Assembly (NCBI GenBank): GCA_900766495.1
Contig: CAAFVM010000047.1
Span: 1-44,955 of the forward strand
Origin: Clostridia bacterium
GTDB taxonomy: Bacteria > Bacillota > Clostridia > Christensenellales > Borkfalkiaceae
Length of the DNA: 44,955 bases
Reading direction: 5' to 3'
This document shows positions 1 through 7,575 of this stretch, in pieces. Made by a program: the position numbers and the translations under genes. Each line of letters starts with the position of its first letter. Position 1 is the stretch's first letter. Below the pieces are notes generated by a model. That model was given only the letters and a program-made list of their open reading frames with translations, was not told where the DNA came from and made no database searches.

Positions 1-161
1 CGCTTCAAGGCACTTTCATACCCTTCCGCTACTTCAGTCTAATCTTATGTCTTCATTAATACTCCGAAACATCTCTGTTCCTTCATATTAACTACTTCTA
101 TGCAGTTGTCAATCTTCGCGAACCCGCTTCGGCGGGTGCCTGTCTCAATGACAGCTTACCT
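1..161 (-). other. Untranslated leader or unidentified RNA running off the left edge
   Basis: A strong minus-strand promoter lies just upstream, so this segment should be transcribed toward base 1. It has two compact hairpins, one with stem CTGTC/GACAG at 140-154 and one with stem ACCCGC/GCGGGT and a TTCG loop at 122-137. I see no start codon with a ribosome binding site. It could be the leader of an rRNA operon or of another stable RNA beyond the window, but I cannot recognise it. What it serves is a guess. Confidence 0.4.
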
Positions 162-190
162 ATAATATCATTAAAGGATTTTTAAGTCAA
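162..190 (-). promoter_or_regulatory. Strong sigma-A-type promoter, minus strand
   Basis: Read on the minus strand, TTGACT (185-190) and TATTAT (162-167) are separated by exactly 17 bases. It points away from the phosphohexomutase gene, just past its stop codon, toward the left edge. The target gene is outside the window. Confidence 0.75.
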
Positions 191-229
191 GCGTTTTTCA
201 GAAACAATTTAAAATTTTTTAATTTTTTT

Positions 230-1954
230 TTATTCCGACAAAAGCTTCGAAAAATCCGCAGATAACGCGTCGTATACTTTCTTACAAGCCTCCTCGTTTT
301 TAGCGCATACCGAATAGTAAATTTTAAGTTTCGGCTCGGTGCCACTCGGGCGCAGGCAAACGAATCCGCCGTTTTCAAGTTCGTAATACAAGCAATTTAT
401 GCCGCTGTATTCAAGTTTTTCTTCCCTGCCGTCGGAAAAGCGTTTTTCTCCGCTCAAATAATCGCGCACGGCAACAACGTTATATATATTGATTTTGCTT
501 ACGTTCGCGGCGCGCATTTTATCAACCACGGCGTTCATCTCGCTCATGGCGTTAAGCCCGGAATACGCAACGCTTACGGTGTTATCGTAAACGTAACCGA
601 GGCGGTCGTATATGTCGATAAGCATGGAATAAACCGATTTGTTTTTATAAGCGCAGTAGCAGGCGAGTTCTGCAAAAAGCATACTCGCAACAACCGCGTC
701 TTTATCGCGGGCGTGGGTTCCGCGCAGATATCCGCAAGATTCTTCGAACCCAAACACGAAAGTTTTATCTTTATTCTGCTCGAACTCTTTAATTTTTTCG
801 CCTATGAATTTAAAGCCGACGGGCGTTTCCATAAGCTGAACGCCGTAACTGTCGCATATGGCTTTGGCAAGGTTGGTGGAAACGAAACTCTTTATTGCCA
901 CCGCGTTTTCGGGTAGCTTGTTTTCGGCTTTAAGGCGCATAAGCACGTATTCGAGAAGAAGCGCGCCCACCTGATTGCCCGTAAGCCCCACGAACTCGCC
1001 CTCACCGTTGCGAACGGCTACGCCGAGGCGGTCGCAGTCGGGGTCGGTGCCGAACACTACGTCGGCGCCTATCTTTTCGGCGCGATCGATTGCCATTTTA
1101 AGCGCGGCTTTGTTTTCGGGGTTGGGGACTTCCACCGTGGGGAAATTGCCGTCGTATGCGGTTTGCTCTTCCACTACGGTTACGTCTATGCCCATTTTGC
1201 CCAGAACTTTTGTTACGGGAACATACCCGCTTCCGTTTATGGGCGTGTATACTATTTTAATTTTTTTACCTTCTTCCTTAACCGCTTTTTTGGAAAGCCC
1301 CAGTTTTATAACCGTCTTGTAATATCCGCGTTCGAAAGAGGCGGGAATATAGCTTAAATTGCGCGAATGTTCGAGAGCATTTTCGTCTGCCGATTTAACC
1401 GTGAAATAATCGGAAACCTTATGAATGTTTTCAACTATCACAGCGGTGGCTTCGAGCGACATCTGCGCGCCGTCTTCGCCGTATATTTTATACCCGTTAT
1501 ATTCTTTGGGGTTATGGCTTGCGGTTATCATTATGCCGGCGGCGGTTTTGTATTTGCGCACCGCGTAGCTCAACATGGGAACCGGGCGGGGTTCGGAATA
1601 CATAAACACGTTTATGCCCTCTTTTACCAGAACGCCGGCTGCCGCCATAGCGAATTTATGCGAATTGTTGCGGGTGTCGTAAGAAACGGCAACCCCGCGG
1701 CGCATAGCGCTTCTGCCCAGCGAACGCACGTAATCGGCAAGAGCTTTGGTCGCGCGGCGAACGGTATAAACGTTCATCATGTTCGTGCCGTAGCCCATTA
1801 TGCCGCGCATACCCGCGGTTCCGAACGCGAGTTCGGCGCCGAAACGGTATTCTATTTCTTTTTCGTCGTCGGCTATGGAGCGGAGTTCTTTTATTCCCTC
1901 TTCGCACAACGCGGGGTTTTGCACCCAGTTTTCATACGCTATTTTATAATCCAT
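230..1954 (-). CDS. pgcA: Phospho-sugar mutase (phosphoglucomutase/phosphomannomutase family)
   Basis: This enzyme interconverts hexose 1- and 6-phosphates, feeding glycogen, glycolipid and cell-envelope sugar synthesis in the cytoplasm. The 574-residue protein has the four hallmarks of the alpha-phosphohexomutase family: the catalytic serine loop TASHNP (144-149, Ser146), the metal loop TDPDCDR (303-309), the sugar loop GFEES (402-406) and the C-terminal phosphate loop RPSGTEPK. The length matches the PgcA-like branch, which is longer than bacterial PMM/PGM. The ATG at 1954 was chosen because GGAGGAG sits just upstream; the frame is open further upstream but that part is the leader. A perfect TTGACA-17-TATAAT promoter lies at 2010-2038. 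The nearby GT4 glycosyltransferase would use sugar nucleotides derived from its product, though the two genes are not co-transcribed. Glucose versus mannose preference cannot be told from sequence. Confidence 0.95.
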   Translation of the reverse strand: MDYKIAYENWVQNPALCEEGIKELRSIADDEKEIEYRFGAELAFGTAGMRGIMGYGTNMMNVYTVRRATKALADYVRSLGRSAMRRGVAVSYDTRNNSHKFAMAAAGVLVKEGINVFMYSEPRPVPMLSYAVRKYKTAAGIMITASHNPKEYNGYKIYGEDGAQMSLEATAVIVENIHKVSDYFTVKSADENALEHSRNLSYIPASFERGYYKTVIKLGLSKKAVKEEGKKIKIVYTPINGSGYVPVTKVLGKMGIDVTVVEEQTAYDGNFPTVEVPNPENKAALKMAIDRAEKIGADVVFGTDPDCDRLGVAVRNGEGEFVGLTGNQVGALLLEYVLMRLKAENKLPENAVAIKSFVSTNLAKAICDSYGVQLMETPVGFKFIGEKIKEFEQNKDKTFVFGFEESCGYLRGTHARDKDAVVASMLFAELACYCAYKNKSVYSMLIDIYDRLGYVYDNTVSVAYSGLNAMSEMNAVVDKMRAANVSKINIYNVVAVRDYLSGEKRFSDGREEKLEYSGINCLYYELENGGFVCLRPSGTEPKLKIYYSVCAKNEEACKKVYDALSADFSKLLSE

Positions 1955-1971
1955 AATAATATTCTCCTCCG

Positions 1972-1996
1972 GTCGCAATGGCAAACGCCTTGCGAC
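1972..1996 (-). promoter_or_regulatory. Hairpin abutting the pgcA Shine-Dalgarno
   Basis: The minus-strand leader contains GTCGCAA and TTGCGAC (7 bp) around an inner GGC/GCC pair. The stem ends one base before GGAGGAG. It is one of several SD-adjacent hairpins in this window. Confidence 0.6.
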
Positions 1997-2009
1997 TTTC
2001 GCACAGTCA

Positions 2010-2038
2010 ATTATAATTCCGCGGACATAAAATGTCAA
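2010..2038 (-). promoter_or_regulatory. pgcA promoter
   Basis: Minus-strand TTGACA (2033-2038) and TATAAT (2010-2015) with 17-base spacing, both perfect consensus. The predicted start is near 2003, giving a leader of about 50 bases that holds the SD-adjacent hairpin. Confidence 0.85.
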
Positions 2039-2283
2039 ACGCAGTAAAACCTTTTAGGCGAACCGAGCCGCAAAGCGGCAAAAAATTCACCCCGTTTTCA
2101 CATTCGGGCACTTTTTTGGAGTTAAAAGCAATCTGCCGTTTGCGAACCGACCGCTGAATTTTGTTTTTTACCGCGATTTTTTCGGTTGCATTAATACAAT
2201 CCGCAATAAAAACCTGCGCGCCCGTTACCGTTTTGCGGATATTCTTGTTTTTGCTTTCCCCCTTTTTACCCGTTTCGGATATT
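2039..2283. other. Intergenic, no gene seen
   Basis: Between the pgcA promoter and the dipeptidase stop codon. An open minus-strand frame crosses it but has no ribosome binding site and begins inside the dipeptidase gene. It is rich in T runs. I see no convincing RNA or repeat. Confidence 0.5.
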
Positions 2284-3135
2284 TCAAATATTAAAGAACG
2301 CGCGCGCGTGACCATATAATATATTAATTATATCTTGTTGCGAAAGCACGGGCATTAAAGCAAGCCGATTTTCGAGTTCGGTGCAAAAAGAATAATCGCC
2401 GTCGGAAAACACGGGTGCGTCGCTACCGAAAAAGTCGGTTCCCACGCACAAGCCGTTTACGCCGAAATTCTGCAAATACCCGTCTATATGCGCGTAAAAC
2501 GCACTTTCACCCAAAACCGACGAGCTGTTTCCCTTTAAAGTTTGCGCGTAATTAAACAAAAAATGCTTTACACCTATAACGCCAAAAATCCCGCCGCGCC
2601 TTAAAAGTTTTTCAATCTGTTCTTTTTTAAGGTTGCGCCTGTGCGGGTAAATAAAACCGAGAGCAGAATGGGTGCAAAGCGGTTTGAAAGAAAGGTCGAG
2701 CGCTTCGTAAAAACCCCATTCGTTTATATGCGAAAGGTCGAGCGGTATTTTCGCTTCGTTAAGTCTTTTTATAAAATACTTGCCCGCGGGCTTTAATCCG
2801 CCCTCTGCCGAGCACCCGCTTGCGAAAGCGTTTTCGTTATTCCAGCAAAGCGAAACGCATAAGGGTTTTTCAACGTTTAAAATTTCAAAAAGTAGGTCTA
2901 TATCTTCGTAAACGCTACTTTCGCTTACGTAGCAACAGTCTTCGAGCGAATAATATTTTACGCCCGCCCTACGTTTTAATTTTAGTTTTTCCTTTAAAAA
3001 ATTCAAATCGCCGTCGCCTTTAAAAACAGCATAATTTACGCAGGCGTTTTTTTCGCGCGCGCGTTTTACGCTTTCAAAAACAAAACTTTCGGGCTTATCT
3101 GCCGTTAATAAATCTGAATGCAAATCGAAAAACAT
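2284..3135 (-). CDS. Membrane dipeptidase-like metallohydrolase (peptidase M19)
   Basis: Members of this family are zinc-dependent dipeptidases related to renal dipeptidase. In this 283-residue protein the metal and substrate ligands can be placed: His6-x-Asp8 at the start of strand 1, Glu65 as the bridging ligand, His136 (DLSH), His156 (THS), an arginine in the HRRN segment near 166 and Asp234 (GTDF). It is shorter than typical M19 enzymes (320-400 residues). There is no signal peptide, so it is probably cytoplasmic. The ATG at 3135 is preceded by GTGGAG at good spacing. It could sit downstream of a promoter in 3140-3340, and pgcA has its own promoter. The peptide substrate is unknown; D-amino-acid dipeptides or cysteinylglycine are family possibilities. 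Confidence 0.85.
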   Translation of the reverse strand: MFFDLHSDLLTADKPESFVFESVKRAREKNACVNYAVFKGDGDLNFLKEKLKLKRRAGVKYYSLEDCCYVSESSVYEDIDLLFEILNVEKPLCVSLCWNNENAFASGCSAEGGLKPAGKYFIKRLNEAKIPLDLSHINEWGFYEALDLSFKPLCTHSALGFIYPHRRNLKKEQIEKLLRRGGIFGVIGVKHFLFNYAQTLKGNSSSVLGESAFYAHIDGYLQNFGVNGLCVGTDFFGSDAPVFSDGDYSFCTELENRLALMPVLSQQDIINILYGHARAFFNI

Positions 3136-3347
3136 TTTTCTTCTCCACGGGCATTCCGGTCCTTATCACTAATAATTTTTACGTAAACATACCATAAGCG
3201 AACAGTCGTTTGTGATGAAAAACGGAACGCCTTATATAATATGCAAATTTTCTTCTTCCGAATACAATATGCAAAAAAAGCCGCATACAATGCGCCCGCC
3301 GCAATTTATGAAATTTAGGCAAAATAACCGCGCGGCTTATATTTCGA

Positions 3348-3376
3348 TTGAAAAAATCGCTTAAAAATGTTAAAAT
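3348..3376 (+). promoter_or_regulatory. Glycosyltransferase promoter
   Basis: TTGAAA (3348-3353) and TAAAAT (3371-3376) with 17-base spacing. The predicted start is near 3383, which excludes the upstream in-frame TTG as a translation start for the glycosyltransferase. Confidence 0.7.
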
Positions 3377-3422
3377 ATTAAAAAAGTTACGGAGAACGAA
3401 GCGCAAAAGCTTCGGCAAAATT

Positions 3423-4649
3423 ATGCAGGAAGAAAACAAAAACGGCGCGGCTGTAAACCAAAACGAGAAAAAGCTTAAAATCGGATTGTTTATCGATACG
3501 TTTTTCCCTATGGTTGACGGCGTTATAAACGTGGTGGACAATTACGCGCGCAGGCTTTGCAAAAAGCACGACGTAACCGTTTTCACCGTAAAACCGCGCC
3601 AAAAAGGATTTGACGACGGCAAATTCCCCTACAAAGTGGTGCGGTGCGACAGAATAAAAACCTCGTTTTTAGACTACGATATGCCGGTTCCGTCGCTCGA
3701 CCGAAAGTTTAAAGAAGCAATAAAAAACGGTAATTTCGATATTATTCACGTGCATTCCCCTTTTGCGGTGGGAAAACTGGGGATAAGCTATGCGAAAAAG
3801 CACGGCGTTCCCGCGATTGCCACGCTTCACAGCCAGTATTATAAAGATTTTCTGCGCGAAAGCCACAGTAAAGCCATTTCGAAAGCTCTTTTGCACGGCG
3901 TTGTGAACGCGTTCGACAAATGCGACGAATGCTGGGCGGTGAACAAAGAGGTTGGGCGCATTTACCACGAGGAATACGGGCTTAAAAACCTGCCGCTCAC
4001 CCGAAACAACGGCACCGATATGAAGCCGCTTGAAAATTGCGACGACGAAATAGCCGAGCTTAAAACTCGTTATAAAATAGCTGAAAACGAAAAAATTCTG
4101 CTGTTTGTGGGGAGAATTACCGACCTTAAAAACGTGTTCTTTATAGCCGACAGTTTAGAAATTTTAAAAGAGCAAAACTTTAAATTCAAAATGCTGTTCG
4201 TAGGCAGCGGACCCGACGAGGACAAACTAAAAAAGAAAGTAACCGATTACGGGCTTTCGGACAACGTTATTTTTACAGGGAGAATTACCGACAAACACGT
4301 TTTGTCGCTCCACTATAAACTTGCCGATTTGTTTTTGTTTCCATCGCTTTACGATTGCAGTTCGCTTGTTCAGATTGAAGCGGCGGCGCAAAAAACGCCC
4401 GCTTTGTTTTTGCAAGGTTCGGCTACAAGCGCCACCGTCACGGACGGAGTTAACGGATACCTCTCGGAGGCTACCCCCCCCCCGTTTGCACGTCGCATAG
4501 CCCGAATTTTGACAGATACAGAAGAATATAACCGAATTTGCGAAAACTGTTTTAACGACCTTTTTGTTGGTTGGGATGACGCCGTAGCTCTTGCCGAAAA
4601 AGATTATTACAGACTGATCGATTTGAAAAAACAACAATCAAAAAATTAA
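3423..4649 (+). CDS. GT4-family glycosyltransferase, probably glycolipid synthesis
   Basis: The 408-residue protein has a GT-B fold layout: an N-terminal acceptor half beginning KIGLFIDTFFPMVDGVINVV, and a C-terminal donor half with LFVGRITDLKN and the late motif YDCSSLVQIEAAAQK, whose acidic residue contacts the sugar nucleotide. The nearest functional relatives I recognise are diacylglycerol alpha-glucosyltransferases and PimB-like mannosyltransferases, so it probably glycosylates a membrane lipid at the inner face. The ATG at 3423 was chosen because the promoter at 3348-3376 removes upstream starts. The only clear SD (GGAG, 3391-3394) is 28 bases upstream, but the hairpin CGAAGC/GCTTCG between them would bring it to about 10 bases. 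Codons 354-358 lie in a C10 tract, so loss or gain of one base would truncate the last 50 residues. The exact lipid acceptor and donor sugar are inferred, not shown. Confidence 0.85.
   Translation: MQEENKNGAAVNQNEKKLKIGLFIDTFFPMVDGVINVVDNYARRLCKKHDVTVFTVKPRQKGFDDGKFPYKVVRCDRIKTSFLDYDMPVPSLDRKFKEAIKNGNFDIIHVHSPFAVGKLGISYAKKHGVPAIATLHSQYYKDFLRESHSKAISKALLHGVVNAFDKCDECWAVNKEVGRIYHEEYGLKNLPLTRNNGTDMKPLENCDDEIAELKTRYKIAENEKILLFVGRITDLKNVFFIADSLEILKEQNFKFKMLFVGSGPDEDKLKKKVTDYGLSDNVIFTGRITDKHVLSLHYKLADLFLFPSLYDCSSLVQIEAAAQKTPALFLQGSATSATVTDGVNGYLSEATPPPFARRIARILTDTEEYNRICENCFNDLFVGWDDAVALAEKDYYRLIDLKKQQSKN
4484..4493. repeat. Poly-C tract (C10) inside the glycosyltransferase frame
   Basis: Ten consecutive C encode Thr-Pro-Pro-Pro in the current, open frame. 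Removing one C gives a stop about six codons later; adding one gives a stop about 16 codons later. Such tracts are classic slipped-strand phase-variation sites, but variation is not shown here. Confidence 0.8.
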
Positions 4650-4662
4650 AATTAAAAATAAA

Positions 4663-4707
4663 AACCCGCCTATAAGCCCGTTAACAAAGCTTTCGGCGGA
4701 TTTTTTT
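4663..4707 (+). terminator. Glycosyltransferase terminator carrying TATAAG loop repeat (copy 1)
   Basis: Stem CCGCC (4666-4670) and GGCGG (4695-4699) followed by a T-run. The loop starts TATAAGCCCGTTAAC, the conserved core of the dispersed hairpin family found throughout the window. It lies just after the stop codon, between convergent genes. Confidence 0.75.
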
Positions 4708-4724
4708 GTTTTTATACAACACGT

Positions 4725-5620
4725 TCAGTCTTCAATAACGCCCTTGCGCCGTTTTACCGTTTCTATAAATTTCAGAACGTCGGCGGGGGCGTTTTTCGAA
4801 TATAAAATGCCGTAAGGAATGGAGTAATCCCACTCGACGGGGATTGTTATAAGCGCGGGGTGAACGTCTTTCCAGCACTCGACCGTAAGCAAAACGTTTC
4901 CGGTTTCGGCGCAGCGGTTGAACACGGAAAGGTCGTAAAAATACCCGACTTCTTCTATTTTTATCTGCGGGTGATTTTGCTCTAAATCGTTACGCAAAAA
5001 ATCGTTTACGCCCGAATCGCCCCGCTTCACCATCATTAAAGTTTCGCCGTACAAATCTTCAAGCCGCAACTTTTTTTATTTGCAAGCCTATGCCCGCGCG
5101 AAACCGCGATCATTTTTTTATAACGCCCGAGCGGCAGATATTCGCAAAGCGACAACCACGCCCGCGAATCGCAAACGCCTATTAAAAAATCGAACTTTTC
5201 GCCGAGTTTGCCTATCTCGCTTAAAATGCCGTTTTTATCGTCTTCGAAAGGAACGAGGTGCAATTTGTAATCGCGGAATTCGTCGTTTAACTTATACCAC
5301 AAATCCATAAACGGTTTGGCAGGGTTCAACAGCGAGGTTCCCACGCAAAAAGTAGTATCGTATTCCTCGGTTTCCGCTTTCGCCTGCGTTTTTTCGCAAT
5401 AGTCAATTAAAAATTTCGCGCCGTCATATATGATTTTTCCCGCGGGGGTAAGCTTTATTCCCGAAGAATCGCGAGTTAAAAGCTTTAAATCAAGTCGCGT
5501 TTCAAGCGCGTTTATCTGTTTCATTATTCCCGTAGGCGATATAAAAAGCGTTTCGGATTCTTTGGTGAAACTCCCCTTTTCAACCACGGCTATAAAAGTT
5601 AAAAGAGTTCTGTCGTACAT
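4725..5620 (-). pseudogene. LysR-type transcriptional regulator, frameshifted
   Basis: The first part (ATG at 5620, SD AAAGGGG) encodes a LysR winged helix-turn-helix with SFTKESETLFISPTGIMKQINALETRL-type features and the start of the effector-binding domain. At 5071-5077 a run of seven A on the coding strand shifts the frame: the original frame continues only 11 codons more, while the rest of the effector domain, from LEDLYGE onward, lies in the -1 frame to 4725. Adding one A restores a normal protein of about 298 residues. It may be a pseudogene, a sequencing error in the homopolymer, or a gene expressed by slippage on the A-run. No target is evident; the divergent neighbour is only a DUF1893 remnant. 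Confidence 0.7.
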
Positions 5621-5638
5621 TTTTACCCCTTTCGCTCC

Positions 5639-5899
5639 GCCGCGCTGTTTATTAAGGCGGGCGTTAAAGAAATTTACGCCGAAGTTTTATCGCAAAGCGG
5701 GCTTGAATTTTTAACCGAACACAACGTTAAAATTTCTTACGGAAAACTTATTCCGTTTATAGAAAACCGAAAAAAGGACGGGTTATGCCCTATGGAGAGC
5801 GTTGTGAAAAACCAAACCGACGTTGAAACTTGCTTTAAGATTATTGCAAACAAGTTCGCCGTCCTTTCCTCCGCCTCGGCGGCTTCTTCGTCGCGTTAA
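5639..5899 (+). pseudogene. Remnant of a DUF1893-family gene, 5' end missing
   Basis: The open frame reads AALFIKAGVKEIYAEVLSQ, then LEFLTEHNVKISYGKLIPFI, then NRKKDGLCPMESVV, matching the second half of DUF1893 proteins, including the conserved CPME segment. The expected first 50 or so residues are absent: upstream lies the start of the lysR gene. No start codon or ribosome binding site precedes it. The last residues run into low-complexity DNA next to dispersed repeats. It was probably truncated by a rearrangement; the function of the family is unknown. Confidence 0.6.
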
Positions 5900-5943
5900 G
5901 CGTTGGTGACTGCGTTAGTCAAACAAATCAGGCGCGAAAAATT

Positions 5944-5981
5944 AGAAAAGTGCCGTTAATCGACTTATACTCAGGTTTTCT
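5944..5981 (-). repeat. TATAAG loop repeat, copy 2
   Basis: On the minus strand the core GTATAAGTCGATTAACGG (within 5950-5970) lies between stem arms AGAAAA and TTTTCT. It is intergenic, downstream of the minus-strand mrp gene. Confidence 0.65.
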
Positions 5982-6031
5982 GTTTTCTTCTTCCCCGCAA
6001 CTTTTGGGAGGGCAAGACGGCTAAATTTTAT

Positions 6032-6300
6032 CGTTATTCCCGCAACGCTTCCGCGAGATGTTTCGGCAGCGCTTCGCTTGCTCAACATGACATATGAAAA
6101 AAACTGTCATTCCGAGCAATGCGTTTTACCCCCCCCCCCCTGTCATTCCGAGCGTAGCCGAGGAATCTCGTGGAAACGCTTTTTTCTAATTCCCCGCAAC
6201 AAGGTACTGTATTTAAGTTTACCTCCACGAGGGTTAAGTAGTGCCGTTGTTTAAACGTGCGGCTTCGCATAGATGTTTCGACTGCGCTCAACATGACGGA
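6032..6300. repeat. Cluster of dispersed TGTCATTCCGAGC-type repeats
   Basis: The segment contains TGTCATTCCGAGC twice, a GAGGAATCTCG block, and two copies of an ATGTTTCG...CTCAACATGA block. It also has a C12 run at 6129-6140. Related blocks recur at 19.4-19.7 kb. Such sequences are common non-coding repeats in many bacteria. The open frames crossing it have no ribosome binding sites and are treated as accidental. Confidence 0.65.
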
Positions 6301-6309
6301 AGAAACGGT

Positions 6310-6345
6310 AAAACCCTTATTAATCGACCTATACGGCAACTTTTA
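6310..6345 (-). repeat. TATAAG loop repeat, copy 3 (diverged)
   Basis: On the minus strand it reads GTATAGGTCGATTAA, close to the family core, directly after the mrp terminator. Pairing of the flanks is weak, so this copy may be decayed. Confidence 0.45.
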
Positions 6346-6346
6346 T

Positions 6347-6378
6347 AAAAAAAAGCTCGGCATAAAACCGAGCTTTTT
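6347..6378. terminator. Intrinsic terminator after mrp
   Basis: AAAAAGCTCGG and CCGAGCTTTTT pair around a seven-base loop, with A and T runs on both sides, so it can work in both directions. It serves the minus-strand mrp gene. Confidence 0.85.
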
Positions 6379-6429
6379 TATTATTATTCCTTTTTACTTT
6401 TTTTGCTTTATGTTATTAGCGCAAATGCG

Positions 6430-7245
6430 TTACAGTTTTTCAAGTGCGTCGGCGGCGGCATTTAAAAAGTCGCCCTCGAACAGCTCTATAAGCCCGCCGT
6501 CTTCGGCTTTTGCTATATCTTTGTTTATAGGCATTTCGCAATAAACCGCGCCTAAAGCTTTAGCTTTTTCCGCCGCTCCACCCTTGCCGAACAAATAGTG
6601 TTTTTCGCCGCAGTTATCGCATATGAAATACGACATATTTTCAATTACGGCAAGAATTTTTACACCTAACAATCCCGCCATTTTAACCGATTTTTCCACT
6701 ACCAGCGAAACCAGCTCCTGCGGCGTGGTAACCACTACTATGCCGTCAAGCGGAACCGACTGCATTACTGTAAGCGGAATATCTCCGGTTCCCGGAGGCA
6801 TATCCACGAACATATAGTCCACCTCGCCCCAGTTAACCTCTTCGTAAAACTGCTTTACCGCCCCCGCAAGAATGGGGCCGCGCCAAACGACGGGTTCGCT
6901 TTCGTCGGGCAAAAGCAGGTTTATGCTCATAACTTCTATGCCTGTTTTTGTAAGAACGGGGTAAAGGCTTTTCTCGTCGGCGGTGGCTTTTTCTTTAAGT
7001 CCGAACGCCTTGGGAATGGACGGACCGGTTAAATCGGCGTCGAGCACGGCGGTTTTGTATCCGCGCCGGTTCATAAGCACGGCGAGCATACTCGTAACCG
7101 ACGACTTGCCAACGCCGCCTTTGCCGCTTACCACGCCTATTATTTTTTTAACGTGCGAAAGCGCGTTCTGCTTGAATTTGTTGTCTTCTTTCTGCCCGCA
7201 ATCTTTATTGCAGGAAGAACAATCGTGAGTGCATTCTTCGCTCAT
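6430..7245 (-). CDS. mrp: Mrp/NBP35-family iron-sulfur carrier ATPase
   Basis: Proteins of this family bind and transfer [4Fe-4S] clusters to target enzymes in the cytoplasm. The 271-residue protein has the deviant Walker A motif GKGGVGKSS (41-49), a D-rich switch (LDADLTGPS near 68-76), the MPPGTGD segment (149-155) and the bridging cysteine pair CDNC (209-212) that holds the cluster at the dimer interface. Its cysteine-rich N-terminus (CTHDCSSCNKDCG) is another possible cluster-binding element, as in NBP35-type proteins. The ATG at 7245 follows CGGAGG closely; a further upstream in-frame extension is leader sequence. A promoter is seen at 7415-7443 and a GTAA-capped hairpin abuts the SD. 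Client proteins are not indicated by neighbours, though pyruvate:ferredoxin oxidoreductase is one iron-sulfur enzyme in the window. Confidence 0.93.
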   Translation of the reverse strand: MSEECTHDCSSCNKDCGQKEDNKFKQNALSHVKKIIGVVSGKGGVGKSSVTSMLAVLMNRRGYKTAVLDADLTGPSIPKAFGLKEKATADEKSLYPVLTKTGIEVMSINLLLPDESEPVVWRGPILAGAVKQFYEEVNWGEVDYMFVDMPPGTGDIPLTVMQSVPLDGIVVVTTPQELVSLVVEKSVKMAGLLGVKILAVIENMSYFICDNCGEKHYLFGKGGAAEKAKALGAVYCEMPINKDIAKAEDGGLIELFEGDFLNAAADALEKL

Positions 7246-7259
7246 ATTCTGCCTCCGAA

Positions 7260-7273
7260 GCGGCTTACGCCGC
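7260..7273 (-). promoter_or_regulatory. Hairpin abutting the mrp Shine-Dalgarno
   Basis: On the minus strand GCGGC-GTAA-GCCGC forms a 5-bp stem with a GNRA tetraloop, ending two bases before CGGAGG. Confidence 0.65.
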
Positions 7274-7414
7274 CCGATTTTTTCTTTTTTCGCATTCAGC
7301 CGCTTATTTTTTAAGCCGCAAAAGCGGAAAGCCGCGCAAAGAATTACATAAAACCTTTTATATAAAATACGCCGTTGCGATTTTACGGTTTCATCTTTCC
7401 GCGCTTCACACGGT

Positions 7415-7443
7415 AGTTTACCACTTTTTAAAAGCAAATGCAA
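7415..7443 (-). promoter_or_regulatory. mrp promoter
   Basis: Minus-strand TTGCAT (7438-7443) and TAAACT (7415-7420), 17-base spacing. The leader of about 160 bases is GC-rich and can fold into several stems. No known riboswitch was recognised. Confidence 0.6.
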
Positions 7444-7575
7444 CCGAAAACGTTGCAATTATTTTTTTCGCGCTTATTTTGAAAAAACCCTTTTTTACCG
7501 AAAGCTAATTTTCTCGGGCAAAAGCAATAGAAAAAACAGCCGCTAAAAGAAAGCCAAGCCCTAAAACGCCGTTTT

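Noticed and set aside
2007..2315. A 102-codon minus-strand frame between pgcA and the dipeptidase.
   Set aside because: It begins inside the dipeptidase, has no SD, overlaps the pgcA promoter and resembles no protein.
6082..6339. An 85-codon minus-strand frame in the repeat cluster.
   Set aside because: It consists of dispersed repeat sequence (AACATGACA and GAGGAATCTCG blocks) and has no start signals.
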